DNA of 64,000 nt from NCBI GenBank assembly GCA_018195615.1, contig JAGTPG010000002.1, forward strand, positions 5,387,501-5,451,500, read 5' to 3'. Both the position numbers and the translations under genes were made by a program. Of the stretch, positions 10,500 to 20,228 are shown piece by piece; the stretch's first letter is position 1, and each line of letters begins with the position of its first letter. The notes under the pieces were generated by a model. The model saw only the letters and a program-made list of their open reading frames with translations, was not told the DNA's origin and did no database searches. The DNA is from Streptomyces tuirus. Lineage in GTDB: Bacteria; Actinomycetota; Actinomycetes; Streptomycetales; Streptomycetaceae.

Positions 10500-10889
10500 T
10501 CAGGGCGGCCAGGTGCGCTCCACGCGGTCGCGTCGTACCGCGTAGGCGGCGGGACCGCCTCGGCCCACTGCCCGATGGATCGACTCACAGTGGGCGTCGA
10601 GCCGTTCGACCATCTCGACACTGCGCAGCTGCTGATCGTCGAGGTAGAAGAGCACCGCCTCACGCTCCAGGACCGGTCGGATCTCCAGATCTCGGCTCTT
10701 GATCCGGCCGTCCTTCGAGAGCGGCACCCATGACTGGTCGAGACCGTACGCGATCCACTCCTCATCGGCGACATCCTGTCCGTCGTCGGGAAAGACGTCA
10801 CCGATGCGGTGAACGGTCCAGCCGCACGCCCTCAGCCCTTCCGCGACACGACGTCCGAGATTGCGGTCGAGGAAGAACTCAGGCGGCAA
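10500..10889 (-). CDS. DUF5615 PIN-like toxin (VapC45-like)
   Basis: A 129-residue protein of the PIN-like DUF5615 group. PIN toxins are Mg-dependent ribonucleases that usually cleave tRNA or rRNA. Visible acidic motifs fit the active site: FLDRNLG near the N-terminus, DEEW about residue 43, and SKDGRIKSRD about residues 58-67. It starts at ATG 10889, overlapping the end of the upstream DUF433 gene by 11 bases, the standard VapB45-VapC45 arrangement with antitoxin first. It lies directly upstream of the Wadjet operon on the same strand. Intact. Confidence 0.82.
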   Translation of the reverse strand: MPPEFFLDRNLGRRVAEGLRACGWTVHRIGDVFPDDGQDVADEEWIAYGLDQSWVPLSKDGRIKSRDLEIRPVLEREAVLFYLDDQQLRSVEMVERLDAHCESIHRAVGRGGPAAYAVRRDRVERTWPP

Positions 10890-11535
10890 GGCGCACCACT
10901 GCCCGGCACAGCTCGTCGACCTGCTCGGGCGTCATGTCGAAGTCGTACGCGATGTCCTCGACGCTCTCCCCGGCCTCCCAGAGGTCGGTGATGGCGTTGA
11001 CCGCGACACGGTTGGCGGCCACGACGGGCCTCCCGTGCCCGAACCTCGGGTCGATCACAACGGGTACGGAGTCCGGGTACTGCCTGAGCCGCAGACTGGA
11101 GGGGAAGTCGTCGTCGGGCTCCCAGTTCAGGTAGCGGAGGTAGTCGGAGACCACTTCGTGGATGGGCGCCTGACCGTCCCGGGCTCTGCGGAGATCGCCG
11201 AGGCCGTGCTCGATGAAGATGTCCACGCCGTCGGTCGCGATCCGCTTCGACACGAGGCCGTACGGGGTGGCGAAGGCGTCCCGTACGGCGGCGGCGGCTT
11301 CCTTGATCTCGCTCATCCGGAGCCCCATGGAGCGCAGGGATCGGAGGACGTGCGCCTCGGCGACCGCGATGAACGGCACCGAGGGCTGCCCCTTGCGCGG
11401 CGGCTCGACCTGGTGGACCAGGGGCGCCCCGGCAGCCCTGCCCTTCAGCCACGAGTGGAGCGTCGACTGCGGGATCTGCAGGTAGGAGGCTGTTTCCGTG
11501 GGAGTCAGAAGTCCGTCCCGGAACCTGTCGACCAT
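10879..11535 (-). CDS. DUF433 antitoxin with N-terminal helix-turn-helix (VapB45-like)
   Basis: A 218-residue protein. The C-terminal 60 residues carry a DUF433 domain (GRPVVAANRVAVNAI, then a helix ending in a TPEQVDELCRAV segment), which in this family binds DNA and neutralises the DUF5615 toxin. The N-terminus has a MerR/excisionase-like helix-turn-helix (LTPTETASYLQIPQSTLHSW). The ATG at 11535 is chosen because AGGAGGTGGGGC directly precedes it. The pair probably represses its own promoter through the HTH and DUF433 domains, as is known for related modules. Intact, while flanking genes show frame breaks. Confidence 0.82.
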   Translation of the reverse strand: MVDRFRDGLLTPTETASYLQIPQSTLHSWLKGRAAGAPLVHQVEPPRKGQPSVPFIAVAEAHVLRSLRSMGLRMSEIKEAAAAVRDAFATPYGLVSKRIATDGVDIFIEHGLGDLRRARDGQAPIHEVVSDYLRYLNWEPDDDFPSSLRLRQYPDSVPVVIDPRFGHGRPVVAANRVAVNAITDLWEAGESVEDIAYDFDMTPEQVDELCRAVVRLAA

Positions 11536-11632
11536 GCCCCACCTCCTCCTGCCGTCTTGCTCGGTACCCGGTTTCGCATCGTCGCACGTCAAGCCTGCCA
11601 CCCAGGAGCGAACCGGACACCCGCCCATCGGC

Positions 11633-12510
11633 TCAGCCGGCCGCACGCAGGTGTTCCTCGCCAAGACGGTCACGGCAGCTCCGGCAGTGTCCGGGCTCGG
11701 ATGCGCGGAAGGCGCGCTCGCAGCCGTCGCAGGTCTGGAAGGGTAGGACGGCCAGGCGCTCACCCGGCTGGGGCAGCGTTGCCGGGGGTGGCACGGGCAG
11801 CGGAGTCTCCCGGAGGCGGAAGGCGAGGACGCTGGCCGGTCGGGCCCGGAAGCGGTCGGGGAGCCGTGCGGTCAGCAGCTCGGTGATCTCCCGCTGTCCG
11901 ACACCGGCCGCCAGCCACTCGGCGACGGCCGGCGCCAGGCGGGCGGCCTCCTGCGCGGACAGGACGAGGCGGGGTCGACCCGGCGCAGGGCGGTCAGTAC
12001 GGCCACCGCCTCGGGGTCCGCGTCGGCGAGTGCGGGCACCGGGCCGCCGGGCTCCTCAGGAGTGGGAGCGGGCACCATTTCCCGTCGGGGCGCGGGCTCC
12101 TGGACGGCAGGCCGGGGTCGGCGCGGCTTCGGCGGCTCGGGCGGGGCGTCCGGGCCGTCGCCGCCGGGTACGTCGTAGAAGTACGTCCGGGTACGGACCT
12201 GCCCGGTGGGCGTCCGTTCGCGGCGGCGTTCCAGGTATCCGGCCGCTTCGAGCTCCCTGAGCGCCCGCGAGATGAGGATCTCGCCCTCGCTGAAGTGCTC
12301 GCACAGGGCGGTGATGGTCACGGGGGAGCCGTCGGGCAGGGAGGAGATGTACGCCGCGACACCGATCGTGACGGCGCTGCCGCGTCGCTGGGCGAGGGCG
12401 TTGGAGATCACCGTGAAGTCGGCCGTCAGCCGGGTGCGTACGTGGATCACGCCGGAGGTCGGAGCTCCGGCGTCGGCGCGCAGGCGCGCGTTAGACTGCG
12501 AGTCAGCCAT
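11633..12510 (-). CDS. Winged-helix/HTH protein, one frame break
   Basis: After an N-terminal tail, residues 25-105 form a winged helix of the kind used for plasmid or phage replication control and MarR/GntR-like regulators (SSLPDGSPVTITALCEHFSEGE, then RALRELEAAGYL). A Pro/Arg-rich linker follows, and after correction there is a conserved C-terminal domain ending in a CDGCERAF...CRSCRD four-cysteine zinc-ribbon-like motif. The frame breaks at GGGG 11971-11974: adding one base joins RRVDP to RLVLSAQEA and extends the protein to 292 residues with stop at 11633. The family is common in Streptomyces and often near integrated elements. The function is not established. It may regulate the adjacent genes. 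Confidence 0.75.
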
Positions 12511-12793
12511 CGGGAAGCGGGTTTCTTCCTGATCGGTCAGGCCCTCGATCAGGATTGCCGTCCTGGCCGGGGGCCGTCGTCTGTGTGCGGTTGTCGCGGC
12601 GAACGTAACGGTCTGTGTCCCGCGCCTGCAAGCCGGTCACTCGCACGGGTGACGCATGCCCTCCGGAGCGGGGAGGGTGGGTGGGCGGGTAGTTCTTTCC
12701 CCGGTTCTTTGAGGAGGTCAGCGGCCCGCCGGACCCTCGCGAACTAGGGCCCGGTGAACCCGCAATGCGGACGGCAGCCAGGGTCCGGCCACC

Positions 12794-12910
12794 TCAGGGA
12801 CGGTGGTGCCCGGCCTTCAACTCGCCTATGAAGGCGGCCCACAGCGGTTTCGAAGCACAGCGCCGGACCCTGCGGGGCCTTGCTGTCACGGACCGGGACG
12901 AGGCGGCCGC
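12794..12910 (-). pseudogene. DUF397 C-terminal remnant
   Basis: On the minus strand a VPVRDSK motif followed by QGPALCFE and, after a frame change near 12840, a WAAFIGELKAG tail matches the C-terminal half of DUF397 proteins, the small partners of Streptomyces XRE regulators. The N-terminal half (WRKSSYS and CVEVA motifs) is absent, so this looks like a truncated fossil in the island. The 12511-12793 region beside it contains no gene I can support. Confidence 0.45.
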
Positions 12911-12993
12911 CGAGCTGCGCGCGGGCCGGGACCTTCCCGGCCCCCGTCGCCAGGGTCGAAGCCGCTCCGCCCACCGTGCTCGCCGCCACGGCG

Positions 12994-13287
12994 GTGAGCA
13001 GGAACCGCGGTGCCGCCTTCGCCCTGCGGGCCGCGCTGGAGAGCGCGGTCGCCGACCACCTCGCCGCCCGCAACGCTCCGCGCGCCATCCGCTCGGGCAC
13101 CAAGCGGGCCGCGTTCCTCTGGCTGCGCGGCTGCGCCGAGCCGGAGACGGCCCGCCGCGCCAAGGCCGTGTGGTGCCGGCTCTGCCTGGGCTGCCACTAC
13201 CACCAGTACGAGATCGGACCGACCGAGGACCAGGTACGTGCCTGGCGCGCCGAAGTGGTCTCGGTGGTCACCTTGTTGTCCGTTTGA
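12994..13287 (+). CDS. Small hypothetical protein, possibly a fragment
   Basis: A 97-residue frame from GTG 12994 with Streptomyces-like codon bias, ending at 13287. It reads as an Ala/Arg-rich N-terminal half followed by a Cys/Trp-containing segment (AVWCRLCLGCHYHQYEIGP). The frame is open further upstream to 12880, but that part overlaps the DUF397 remnant. I do not recognise the family. It could be the C-terminal end of a longer degraded gene. It lies 95 bases before the helicase gene in the same direction. Confidence 0.4.
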   Translation: MSRNRGAAFALRAALESAVADHLAARNAPRAIRSGTKRAAFLWLRGCAEPETARRAKAVWCRLCLGCHYHQYEIGPTEDQVRAWRAEVVSVVTLLSV

Positions 13288-13381
13288 GGCGGTCCGAGCA
13301 CCGTTCTCTGCTACTTCTGTACCAGGGGAGGCGGGCCTTGGCCCGCGACAGCGCGCACAGCGCTGCGGGAGGGGAACACAC

Positions 13382-16300
13382 GTGAGTACGACATCACGAG
13401 CCGCGGCCATCGCCGTGGAACAGAAGGCCGTCGACCGCGCCTACGACTGCTACGAGGCACGGCTCGCGGAACTGACCGGACAGACGGCGGCGACGGCCTG
13501 CGCGAGCGGCAAGGACAGCATCGCGGCCCGCAAAGGCGCGGAGGCGACGGCGGAGAGTTACGGCGGTCTCGGGGAGAGGCCCTGGTCATCAGCCGGGTCG
13601 ACGTCCAGGACCCGGGGGACGAGGAGCCGGAGACGTTCTACGTCGGACGTCGCCCGGTGTTCGACCCCGAGAACCGGGACCAGGTGGTCGTCAACTGGAC
13701 GACCCCGCTCGCCGTACGCTGGCACAACGCACTGCCGGAAACACCCGGCGAGGTGCTGCTGCGGCGGCAGCTGCGCTGCGTCGAGCGCACGGTCGAGGAC
13801 TACCGCGACGAGATCACGCGAGCCCGAGCACCGCAGACCGGTGAGTCACGGGCCGAGGCGCCGGCGCCCGAGCATGAGACGCCCGTACCGGAAACGACCG
13901 CCGTCGGCACCGCCGCACCGGAAGCCGCCCCGCACGACCCCACAGCACCGGACGTGGCAGACGACGACCGGACCGGCGAGGAGCAGTCAGCACCGCCCCG
14001 GCCCGCTCCGTCGCCACGTGACGTCGCCCGCAGGCAGCGGAGGAAGCCCCAACCGGTCGACGACTTCCTGCTCCAGGAGCTGCGCAGGTCACGCAGCGGC
14101 CGGATGCGGGACATCGTCGAGACGATCCGACGCGACCAGATGGCCCTGGTCACCGGCTCACCCGCGGACATCCTCGTCATCCAGGGCGGACCCGGAACGG
14201 GCAAGTCCGCGGTCGGTCTCCACCGCGTGACCTGGCTCGTCAACAACGACCACTTCCGCGCCCAGGACATCCTGGTCGTCGGACCGCACCAGAACTTCCT
14301 CGACTACGTGGGCCGAGTCCTGCCCACCCTCGGCACCCGCAACGTCAACGCGGTCCAGTCGGCCCGGCTGTGGGAAGGAGAGATCCGCGGCACCGACACC
14401 GTCGCCGCGCGGCTGGTGAAGTCCGACGAACGGATGGCGGCCGTCCTGCGGCGACGAGTGGAGAGCGAGTGCCGGCCGGATGCCCTGGACTCCCTCGTAT
14501 CCGCTCCCTCGCATGCCCAGGACGAGGCGGCCTTCGTCGTCACCGTGGGCAGCCTGGCCCTCCGGCTCCCGCGCTCTGAGGTGCTCGGCCTCCTTCAGGA
14601 CGCCCGCGAGGGTGCCGGAGCGTACCGGGCGCGCAGGGACCGCTTCCGCACCCTGCTGGTCGACCGGCTCCTGAGCGAGCTTGTACGGATCGCCCCGCGC
14701 CGCAGCCGGGACCGGACCGTACGCCGCGACCTGGAGCGCAGCCGGCAGGTCACGGCCGTCGTCGAGCGGACATGGCCCTCGTTGAGCCCCGAGGAGGCAC
14801 TGCGCAGCCTGCTCGACTCGCGCACCCGGCTGAGCGAGTGTGCCGCGACCGACCTCGACGAAGCGGAGCAGGCCGCCCTCCGGCGACCGAGGGCGGACAA
14901 CGCGGACGACGAACCCTGGACCCAGGACGACCTCGTCTGCCTCGAGGAACTGCGCTTCCTGATCGCCGGGGAGACCCCGCAGCGCTACCGGCACATCGTG
15001 GTCGACGAGGCCCAGGACCTGACCCCGATGCAGGCCAGGTCACTGCGCAGGCGCTGCCCGACCGGCTCCATGACGGTGCTCGGCGACTTGGCGCAGGCCA
15101 CCGGCCCGCACACGTACACCAGTTGGGAGCGGCTGGGCGGACTCCTCTCGGACCACGGGGACTGGCGGGTGGCGGAGCTGAACACCAGCTACCGGGTGCC
15201 CGCGGAGATCATGGAGTTCGTGGCTCCCCTGGCCCGTGCCGTGGCGCCCTCCCTGCCCTTTCCGACGGCCGTGCGGATGGCCGGTGAGGACGCGGTCCGA
15301 CTCGTTCCGACGACCCCCTGGGGCCTCCTGGAGGAGACCACGGCCTGTACGGCCCGGCTCGTCGGCACCGACGACGGGCGGTCCCTGCGGTCGATCGCGG
15401 TCGTCGTACCCGACGACTCCGACTGGCTCGACGAGGTCCGCCGACGCGTGGACCGCGTGGACGGCATGACCGAGGAGAAGCTGCGCACGGTCTCCGTCCT
15501 CCCCGCCGCACAGGCCAAGGGCATGGAGTTCGACCACGTCCTCGTCCTGGAGCCGTCGACCATCGCCGACCGCGGCCCGGCCGGACTGCGGCAGCTGTAC
15601 GTCGCACTGACGCGGAGCACTCAGACGCTGACCGTCCTGCACACGACCCCGCTGCCCCGAGAACTGGGCACCGCGGACGAAGACGACGACACCTCAGCGT
15701 CCCCGGCTTCCCCGCCCGCGGAATCCGGCCCGGCCTCCGCGACGGGGGCCGCCGGTATGCCGGACGGCGCCAGCCCTCAGGTTGCCGAGGAGCTGCCGAT
15801 CGGTACGCCGGTCAAGGTGCGCGTGGCCGGCCCGGGGCCGGGGGCCCACTGGAAGGTCAAGGCTCTTGCTCCGGCGACCGCGCGCACGCTGCTGCTCGTG
15901 ACCCGGCACGGGGAGCCCGCACCCAAGGCGGGCGTCCGGCTGGACACCTGGGTGACGCGGAACGAGGGGCCGGTGAGCCTCGTCGCGGCCGGTGACTTCG
16001 GCCGCAAGCCCATCAGTGCCCGGATGGCACCGCGGTACCTGGGAGCCCTTGGCGCACTCCAGGACATCGTCGGGGGCGGTGGCACGGTCCCGCCCGGGAC
16101 CACGGACCGCCTCTCGGAGCTGAAGGGCATGGCCAACCGGTGCCTGCGCCGCGACCGGGTCGACTGGCTCAGCGTATGGCGTCTGCTGGGCTCTGCGGAC
16201 CGCGACCGGCTCAGCGCCCTGGCGGACCTCGCCCAGCGCACACGTCAGGCGGTCACCTCGGGAACTCCCGACCTGCACACGGCCCTGGCGGCCGACCCTG

Positions 16301-17006
16301 TCTTCGACCACTGGGCTGGTCCCCTGGCTCAGGCCCGAGAGGAGCTGTCTCGGCGGTTCGACGGCGAGCCACCCCCCGAAACGGACACCACACCTGACCC
16401 CGTACCCACGCCACCGCATGGCTGCGGGCTCACACAACTGGACGCAGCCGAGCGTGACCGAAAGCCCGGGACGGGCCAGGTGTCGCCGCCGGGACGCCAG
16501 ACGACACACGAGCAGAAAGACATCCCTTCGATGGATCTTGCCGCTCCTACGGACATCTCCGCACACGAGCCCACCGCGCAGCCGACCCTTGATGAGGCCC
16601 TCTCACGCGAACTGGCGCTCGGGCGCAGGCCGACAGAGAGTGCAACACCCACGAAGCCGTGCGCTACGAGCTGAAGGCCGCCCTCCTGAGGGCCGGCTTG
16701 CGCCCTTCGGACTCACCGGCGGCCGACGTGATCGTGGACGGTCCGAAGGGCCTCTTCCTCTACGAAGTGCTCGGTGCGGACCGTTCGACCTACGCCGACC
16801 TGCGCGCAGGCGCGGCACGTCTCATGGAGATCGAGCACCTCGAGTCCCGTGCCATCGATCACCGGTTCCTGGTCCTCTCCGAGCCGCCGACGGAGGGCTG
16901 GGCAGCGGGCGCGCTCCGAGGAGTCTTCGGAGTGGGCACCGTCTGGAGGACCGCGGACGGGTGGGAAGGACCGGACTCGCCAATCGCCCTGCACCTTCCG
17001 GACTGA
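13382..17006 (+). CDS. HelD-like superfamily 1 helicase with long C-terminal extension, two frame breaks
   Basis: UvrD/Rep-type ATPase of the HelD family. HelD/HelR proteins use ATP to remove stalled or rifamycin-bound RNA polymerase; others of this fold unwind DNA. The N-terminal coiled coil and beta domain (FYVGRRPVFD) are present, then Walker A GGPGTGKS (about residue 268), Walker B VVDEAQDL (about 540), GDLAQATG, and the late helicase motifs QAKGMEFDHV and LYVALTR. Beyond residue 800, about 400 extra residues follow that HelD does not normally have, ending in a compact alpha/beta domain (LFLYEVLGADRSTYADLR). The GTG at 13382 follows GGGAGGGGAA. Breaks lie at GGGG 13571-13574 and the GGG at 16621-16623; the second fuses the 16659-17006 frame to the main protein. 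Corrected length about 1208 residues. Confidence 0.8.
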
Positions 17007-17064
17007 GCCCCGAGCGGACGGCTCGGGAGCCGCATCACCGCGCCGTCGAGGCCAACACTGCGCT

Positions 17065-17145
17065 GAAAACCCAAACTTGGTGCTCCATGTCCTCAGGGGC
17101 TAACCTGCGTGCGCGCGCCTAGAGAAATCCCAAACGGCGTGCTCT
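17065..17145. repeat. Pair of imperfect 22-base direct repeats upstream of the hsdMS operon
   Basis: Two copies of GAAA-[A/T]-CCCAAAC-NNNG-TGCTC-N lie at 17065-17086 and 17124-17145, matching at 17 of 22 positions and 59 bases apart. They are in the gap between the helicase stop (17006) and the small membrane gene (17265). They could be operator sites. No promoter elements are clear enough to call. Confidence 0.4.
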
Positions 17146-17264
17146 AGGGCCTAGTTCCCTCCGGGCTCTTACGGTTCTGGTGGAACGTGACGACGGAGCC
17201 GGTGCGCAGGACCACCACGGGCAGCGTCCGTGGTGCAGGCCCGGGCAAAAAATGGGGAGTTGGG

Positions 17265-17450
17265 ATGGAACGGAAGCTGCTACTCGCGAGCGTGGCATTT
17301 CTCCTGGCCGTGATCGTCGCCTTGGTGGGAGGGATCGTGAAGAAGGCAGGCGGCGCGCCCATGACGGGGGCGCTCCAAGCAGGTGCCGCTTCCTTCGCTG
17401 CCACCTTCACGCTCGCGCTCCTCTTCCTCTCGACGCTCGGGTTGGTGTGA
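17265..17450 (+). CDS. 61-residue protein with two membrane helices
   Basis: ATG at 17265 preceded by GGGGAGTTGGG. Residues 5-24 (LLLASVAFLLAVIVALVGGI) and about 41-60 (AASFAATFTLALLFLSTLGL) are two predicted transmembrane helices joined by a short KK-containing loop, giving a helical hairpin. There is no cleavable signal or known motif. The stop (GTGTGA) overlaps the hsdM start by four bases, so the two genes are translationally coupled. Small two-helix proteins occur as membrane effectors or anchors in some defence systems, but that role here is inference. I do not recognise the family. Confidence 0.65.
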   Translation: MERKLLLASVAFLLAVIVALVGGIVKKAGGAPMTGALQAGAASFAATFTLALLFLSTLGLV

Positions 17451-18962
17451 CTGTGGATCAGCAGCCTGTGCGCAGCGCGACGCCGGCGCTCGGAGTTCCG
17501 CCGGCCGGGGGGAGCGGGATGTCGTTCCGGGTCCGGCGGCTGGTGAAGAGCCTGGCCGTTCGAATGAACACGCAGAATGCCTGCCGGATCGTCCTCGGCC
17601 TGATCTACGTGAGGAACAACGCGCAGGACGGCTTCCCCGAGCGGGGGAGGGCCACGGTGAGGGGCGGGGGAGTGGCGAACTGCCGTCATGGCGCTGGCTC
17701 GTCGGCCAGGCCGCGAAACCCTCGCCGCTCGGGCCTCACGTATGGCGTTGTGTGAGCACATGGCTGGCGCCCGTACTTCGCACGGAGAACGGCGATACGG
17801 CCCAGAACTTCGTACCCCCTCTTCCCTCGACGGTCGATGACCATCTGCGGACTCTGATCACAGAGATCGACCAGGCCGACCGAGTGGTGGAGCTACTGGA
17901 ACAGTGCCTGGAGGAACTGTCCGCCGCGCAGGCCAGGGGAGGCCACTACTTCACCCCGCGTGACATCGTGCGTCTCATGGTGGAAGCGGTCGCGCCGCAG
18001 AACGGACACCGTGTGCTCGACCCGGTGTGTGGATCGGCGGGGCTCCTGGCCGACGCGGAGCGCTACGTGCGGGAACGGACCGGCCTGCAGCCGAACCTGC
18101 TGCTGACGGGCCGGGACCTTCGCGCTGACACGTTGCAGATCGCGCGGTTGAACCTCGCCGCGCGTGGCATCCGGGCCGACGTGGGCTCCCCCACGGACAG
18201 TCTCACCCAGCCGACGAGTGACTCGTACGACATCGTGATGGCCAACCCGCCGTTCAATCTGTCGGACTGGTCCGCCGCCCCTCCACGTGGCGACGATCCA
18301 CGCTGGACGGGCACGGTCCCCCGCGGGACAACGCGAACCACGCGTGGATCCTGCACATCGCCCACGCACTTGCCCCGCAGGGAAGGGCCTCCGTCCTGAT
18401 GGCCGACGGGGCCGCCACCGGACTGCGCCCCTCCGAGCAGCGCATCCGTGAGCGCCTGGTCCGAGAAGACCTCGTCGAGTGCGTCGTCGCACTCCCACCC
18501 GGCCTCTTCCCTCACGTACGTATCTCCTGCTGCCTGTGGCTACTTAACCGGGACAAGAGCCCTCACCGGGGCTGGGGGGCCGCCGACCGTCGCAAGCAGA
18601 TCCTGTTCGTCAACGCCCGCACCGCGTACGAGACCATGTCCGGCTCCCGGCAGCGCCGTCTTGCCGCTGACGGGGTCGGCCGCGTTCTGCGCACCCTGTC
18701 CGCTTGGAGGGGCGCCCCCACCATGCAAGGTGAGGCGCCGGCCAGGTACGAGAACGATCCCGGCTGGTGCACCTCGCTGTCCACAGCAGAAGTTGCGGAC
18801 GCTGGGTACGTCCTCCTGCCTGTGGTCCATGCCTTGGAACCAGCCGACGAACACACGGCAGCGCGCGAGCGTGTGGAGGAACTCAAATGGGATCTCTACG
18901 GCAAGTTCGAGAAGTCGCACGCACTGGAACGGGACCTGCGGCGCCTCTTGGACGAACTGTGA
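17447..18962 (+). CDS. hsdM: Type I restriction-modification methylase subunit HsdM-like, two frame breaks
   Basis: N6-adenine DNA methyltransferase. The N-terminal helical HsdM domain is recognisable (VKSLAVRMNTQNACRIVLGLIYVR), followed after a frame break by a linker, GGHYFTP, motif I DPVCGSAG (about residue 191) and the catalytic NPPF (about 266). A C-terminal coiled coil meets HsdS. GTG 17447 overlaps the membrane-protein stop, and the stop TGA overlaps the hsdS GTG. Breaks lie somewhere in the G-rich stretch 17640-17675 and at GGG 18309-18311 (RWTG joins HGPPRDNANHAWIL). Corrected length 505 residues, normal for HsdM. The start is inferred from homology because the first break hides the N-terminal domain. 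Confidence 0.82.
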
Positions 18963-20206
18963 GGGACGATCTCGCCACGCACCACATCGGTCATTCCGAA
19001 CGGCCGGAGGCATGGACGACCGCAAGGCTGGAGGACCTCGCTGAAGACCTCTACGTGACGTACGGGATCAACGACCGAGGGCTGCCCGGCCATCAGGGAG
19101 TGGTACGGGCCGGAGACGTCCGTGACGGCCGCATCACCACGGATCAGCCCGGCTGCGAAGGCGGTGTCATGCAGCGGAACACGCGGGCGGCCTTGCGGCG
19201 CGACGACCTGGTCGTCGTGCTCGTGCGCCGGGTCGGCGACGCGGCCCTGGTCACCGAGGAGCACGAGGGCTGGGTGGCTACCCGCAGTGTCGGCATCGTC
19301 AGGTCGAAGGAACGGCACATCACACGGTGGTTGCGCATCTGGCTGAGGACACGTCGGGCCCAGGCATGGATCCAGCAGCACGTCTCCGCTCACGTCGAGC
19401 CGACCCTCAGCATCGACGCACTGAGGAAAATGCCGGTGGCCGTTCCACCGCTGGAACGGATCGAGAAGCTCCATGAACTGGTCACTCTGATCGAGGACAA
19501 GACGAGACTCAATCTGTCCATCGCGGCCGATGCGGTCGCCTTGGCAGACGCTCACTACGCCACATGGAATCGGTACCGCACGTCATGGCCGACGTGCGAG
19601 TTCGGCCGGGTTACGCGTGCGTCGACCGGCAGGGCGGCGCCGTCTCCCGCTCCTGAGGACGGCGTCACCTGCAACTGGGTGGCGCCGTCCGACATCCTGA
19701 ACACGCGCCTGCCGTACCTCGATGGCACAGAACGCCAAGGTCTTGCTGTGCCGGGCGACATCTGCGAACCGGGGACCATCCTGATCGCCACTCGACCGGA
19801 CGGAATGCGCGCTGCCGTGACCCTGCGGCCTGTCGTCGCCGGACGCGGCGTACTGGCGATACATCCCGGCGACCCCGAGAACAGCTGGTGGCTCTTGCAT
19901 GAGCTCCGGCTCCGGAGTCGGGAACTGTCCAGGGCCGCCCAGGGCAGGCAGGCGCGTGAGATCACGAAGCGAGCCTTCTCGCGGCTCGACGTTGCCTGGC
20001 CCGCGGACGACGTGCGGCGAGAGTTCCACCGCGTGGCTCGGCCGATGCACCAGGTGGCGCAGCAGCGGGTCGCGGAGAACGCGTCCCTGAACGAGACTCT
20101 CGTGACGCTGCTGAGTGCCCTCTCGCCAGCGGCGGATGGACTGGCGGGATCAACAGGCCCCGTGCCAGAAATTGGGCCTGCAGCGCGAACCGGCGTAGCC
20201 CGCTGA
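18959..20206 (+). CDS. hsdS: Type I specificity subunit HsdS-like
   Basis: 415 residues, intact. Two target-recognition halves are visible: residues about 15-160 and 215-360, each followed by a conserved helical region (VAVPPLERIEKLHELVTLI in the first and a coiled-coil segment around VARPMHQVAQQRVAEN in the second). This is the usual two-TRD layout that reads a bipartite DNA site for HsdM. The start GTG is in a four-base GTGA overlap with the hsdM stop. No hsdR (SF2 motor with nuclease) occurs anywhere in the island, so either restriction is done by another component or the pair is a modification-only or hijacked system. Confidence 0.8.
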   Translation: MRDDLATHHIGHSERPEAWTTARLEDLAEDLYVTYGINDRGLPGHQGVVRAGDVRDGRITTDQPGCEGGVMQRNTRAALRRDDLVVVLVRRVGDAALVTEEHEGWVATRSVGIVRSKERHITRWLRIWLRTRRAQAWIQQHVSAHVEPTLSIDALRKMPVAVPPLERIEKLHELVTLIEDKTRLNLSIAADAVALADAHYATWNRYRTSWPTCEFGRVTRASTGRAAPSPAPEDGVTCNWVAPSDILNTRLPYLDGTERQGLAVPGDICEPGTILIATRPDGMRAAVTLRPVVAGRGVLAIHPGDPENSWWLLHELRLRSRELSRAAQGRQAREITKRAFSRLDVAWPADDVRREFHRVARPMHQVAQQRVAENASLNETLVTLLSALSPAADGLAGSTGPVPEIGPAARTGVAR

Positions 20207-20228
20207 GGCCAAACGGCCAGTAACCACT

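Noticed and set aside
13382..17006. HsdR restriction subunit
   Set aside because: The motor motifs are those of HelD/UvrD SF1 helicases, not the SF2 motor of HsdR, and no PD-D/ExK nuclease motif can be placed with confidence.
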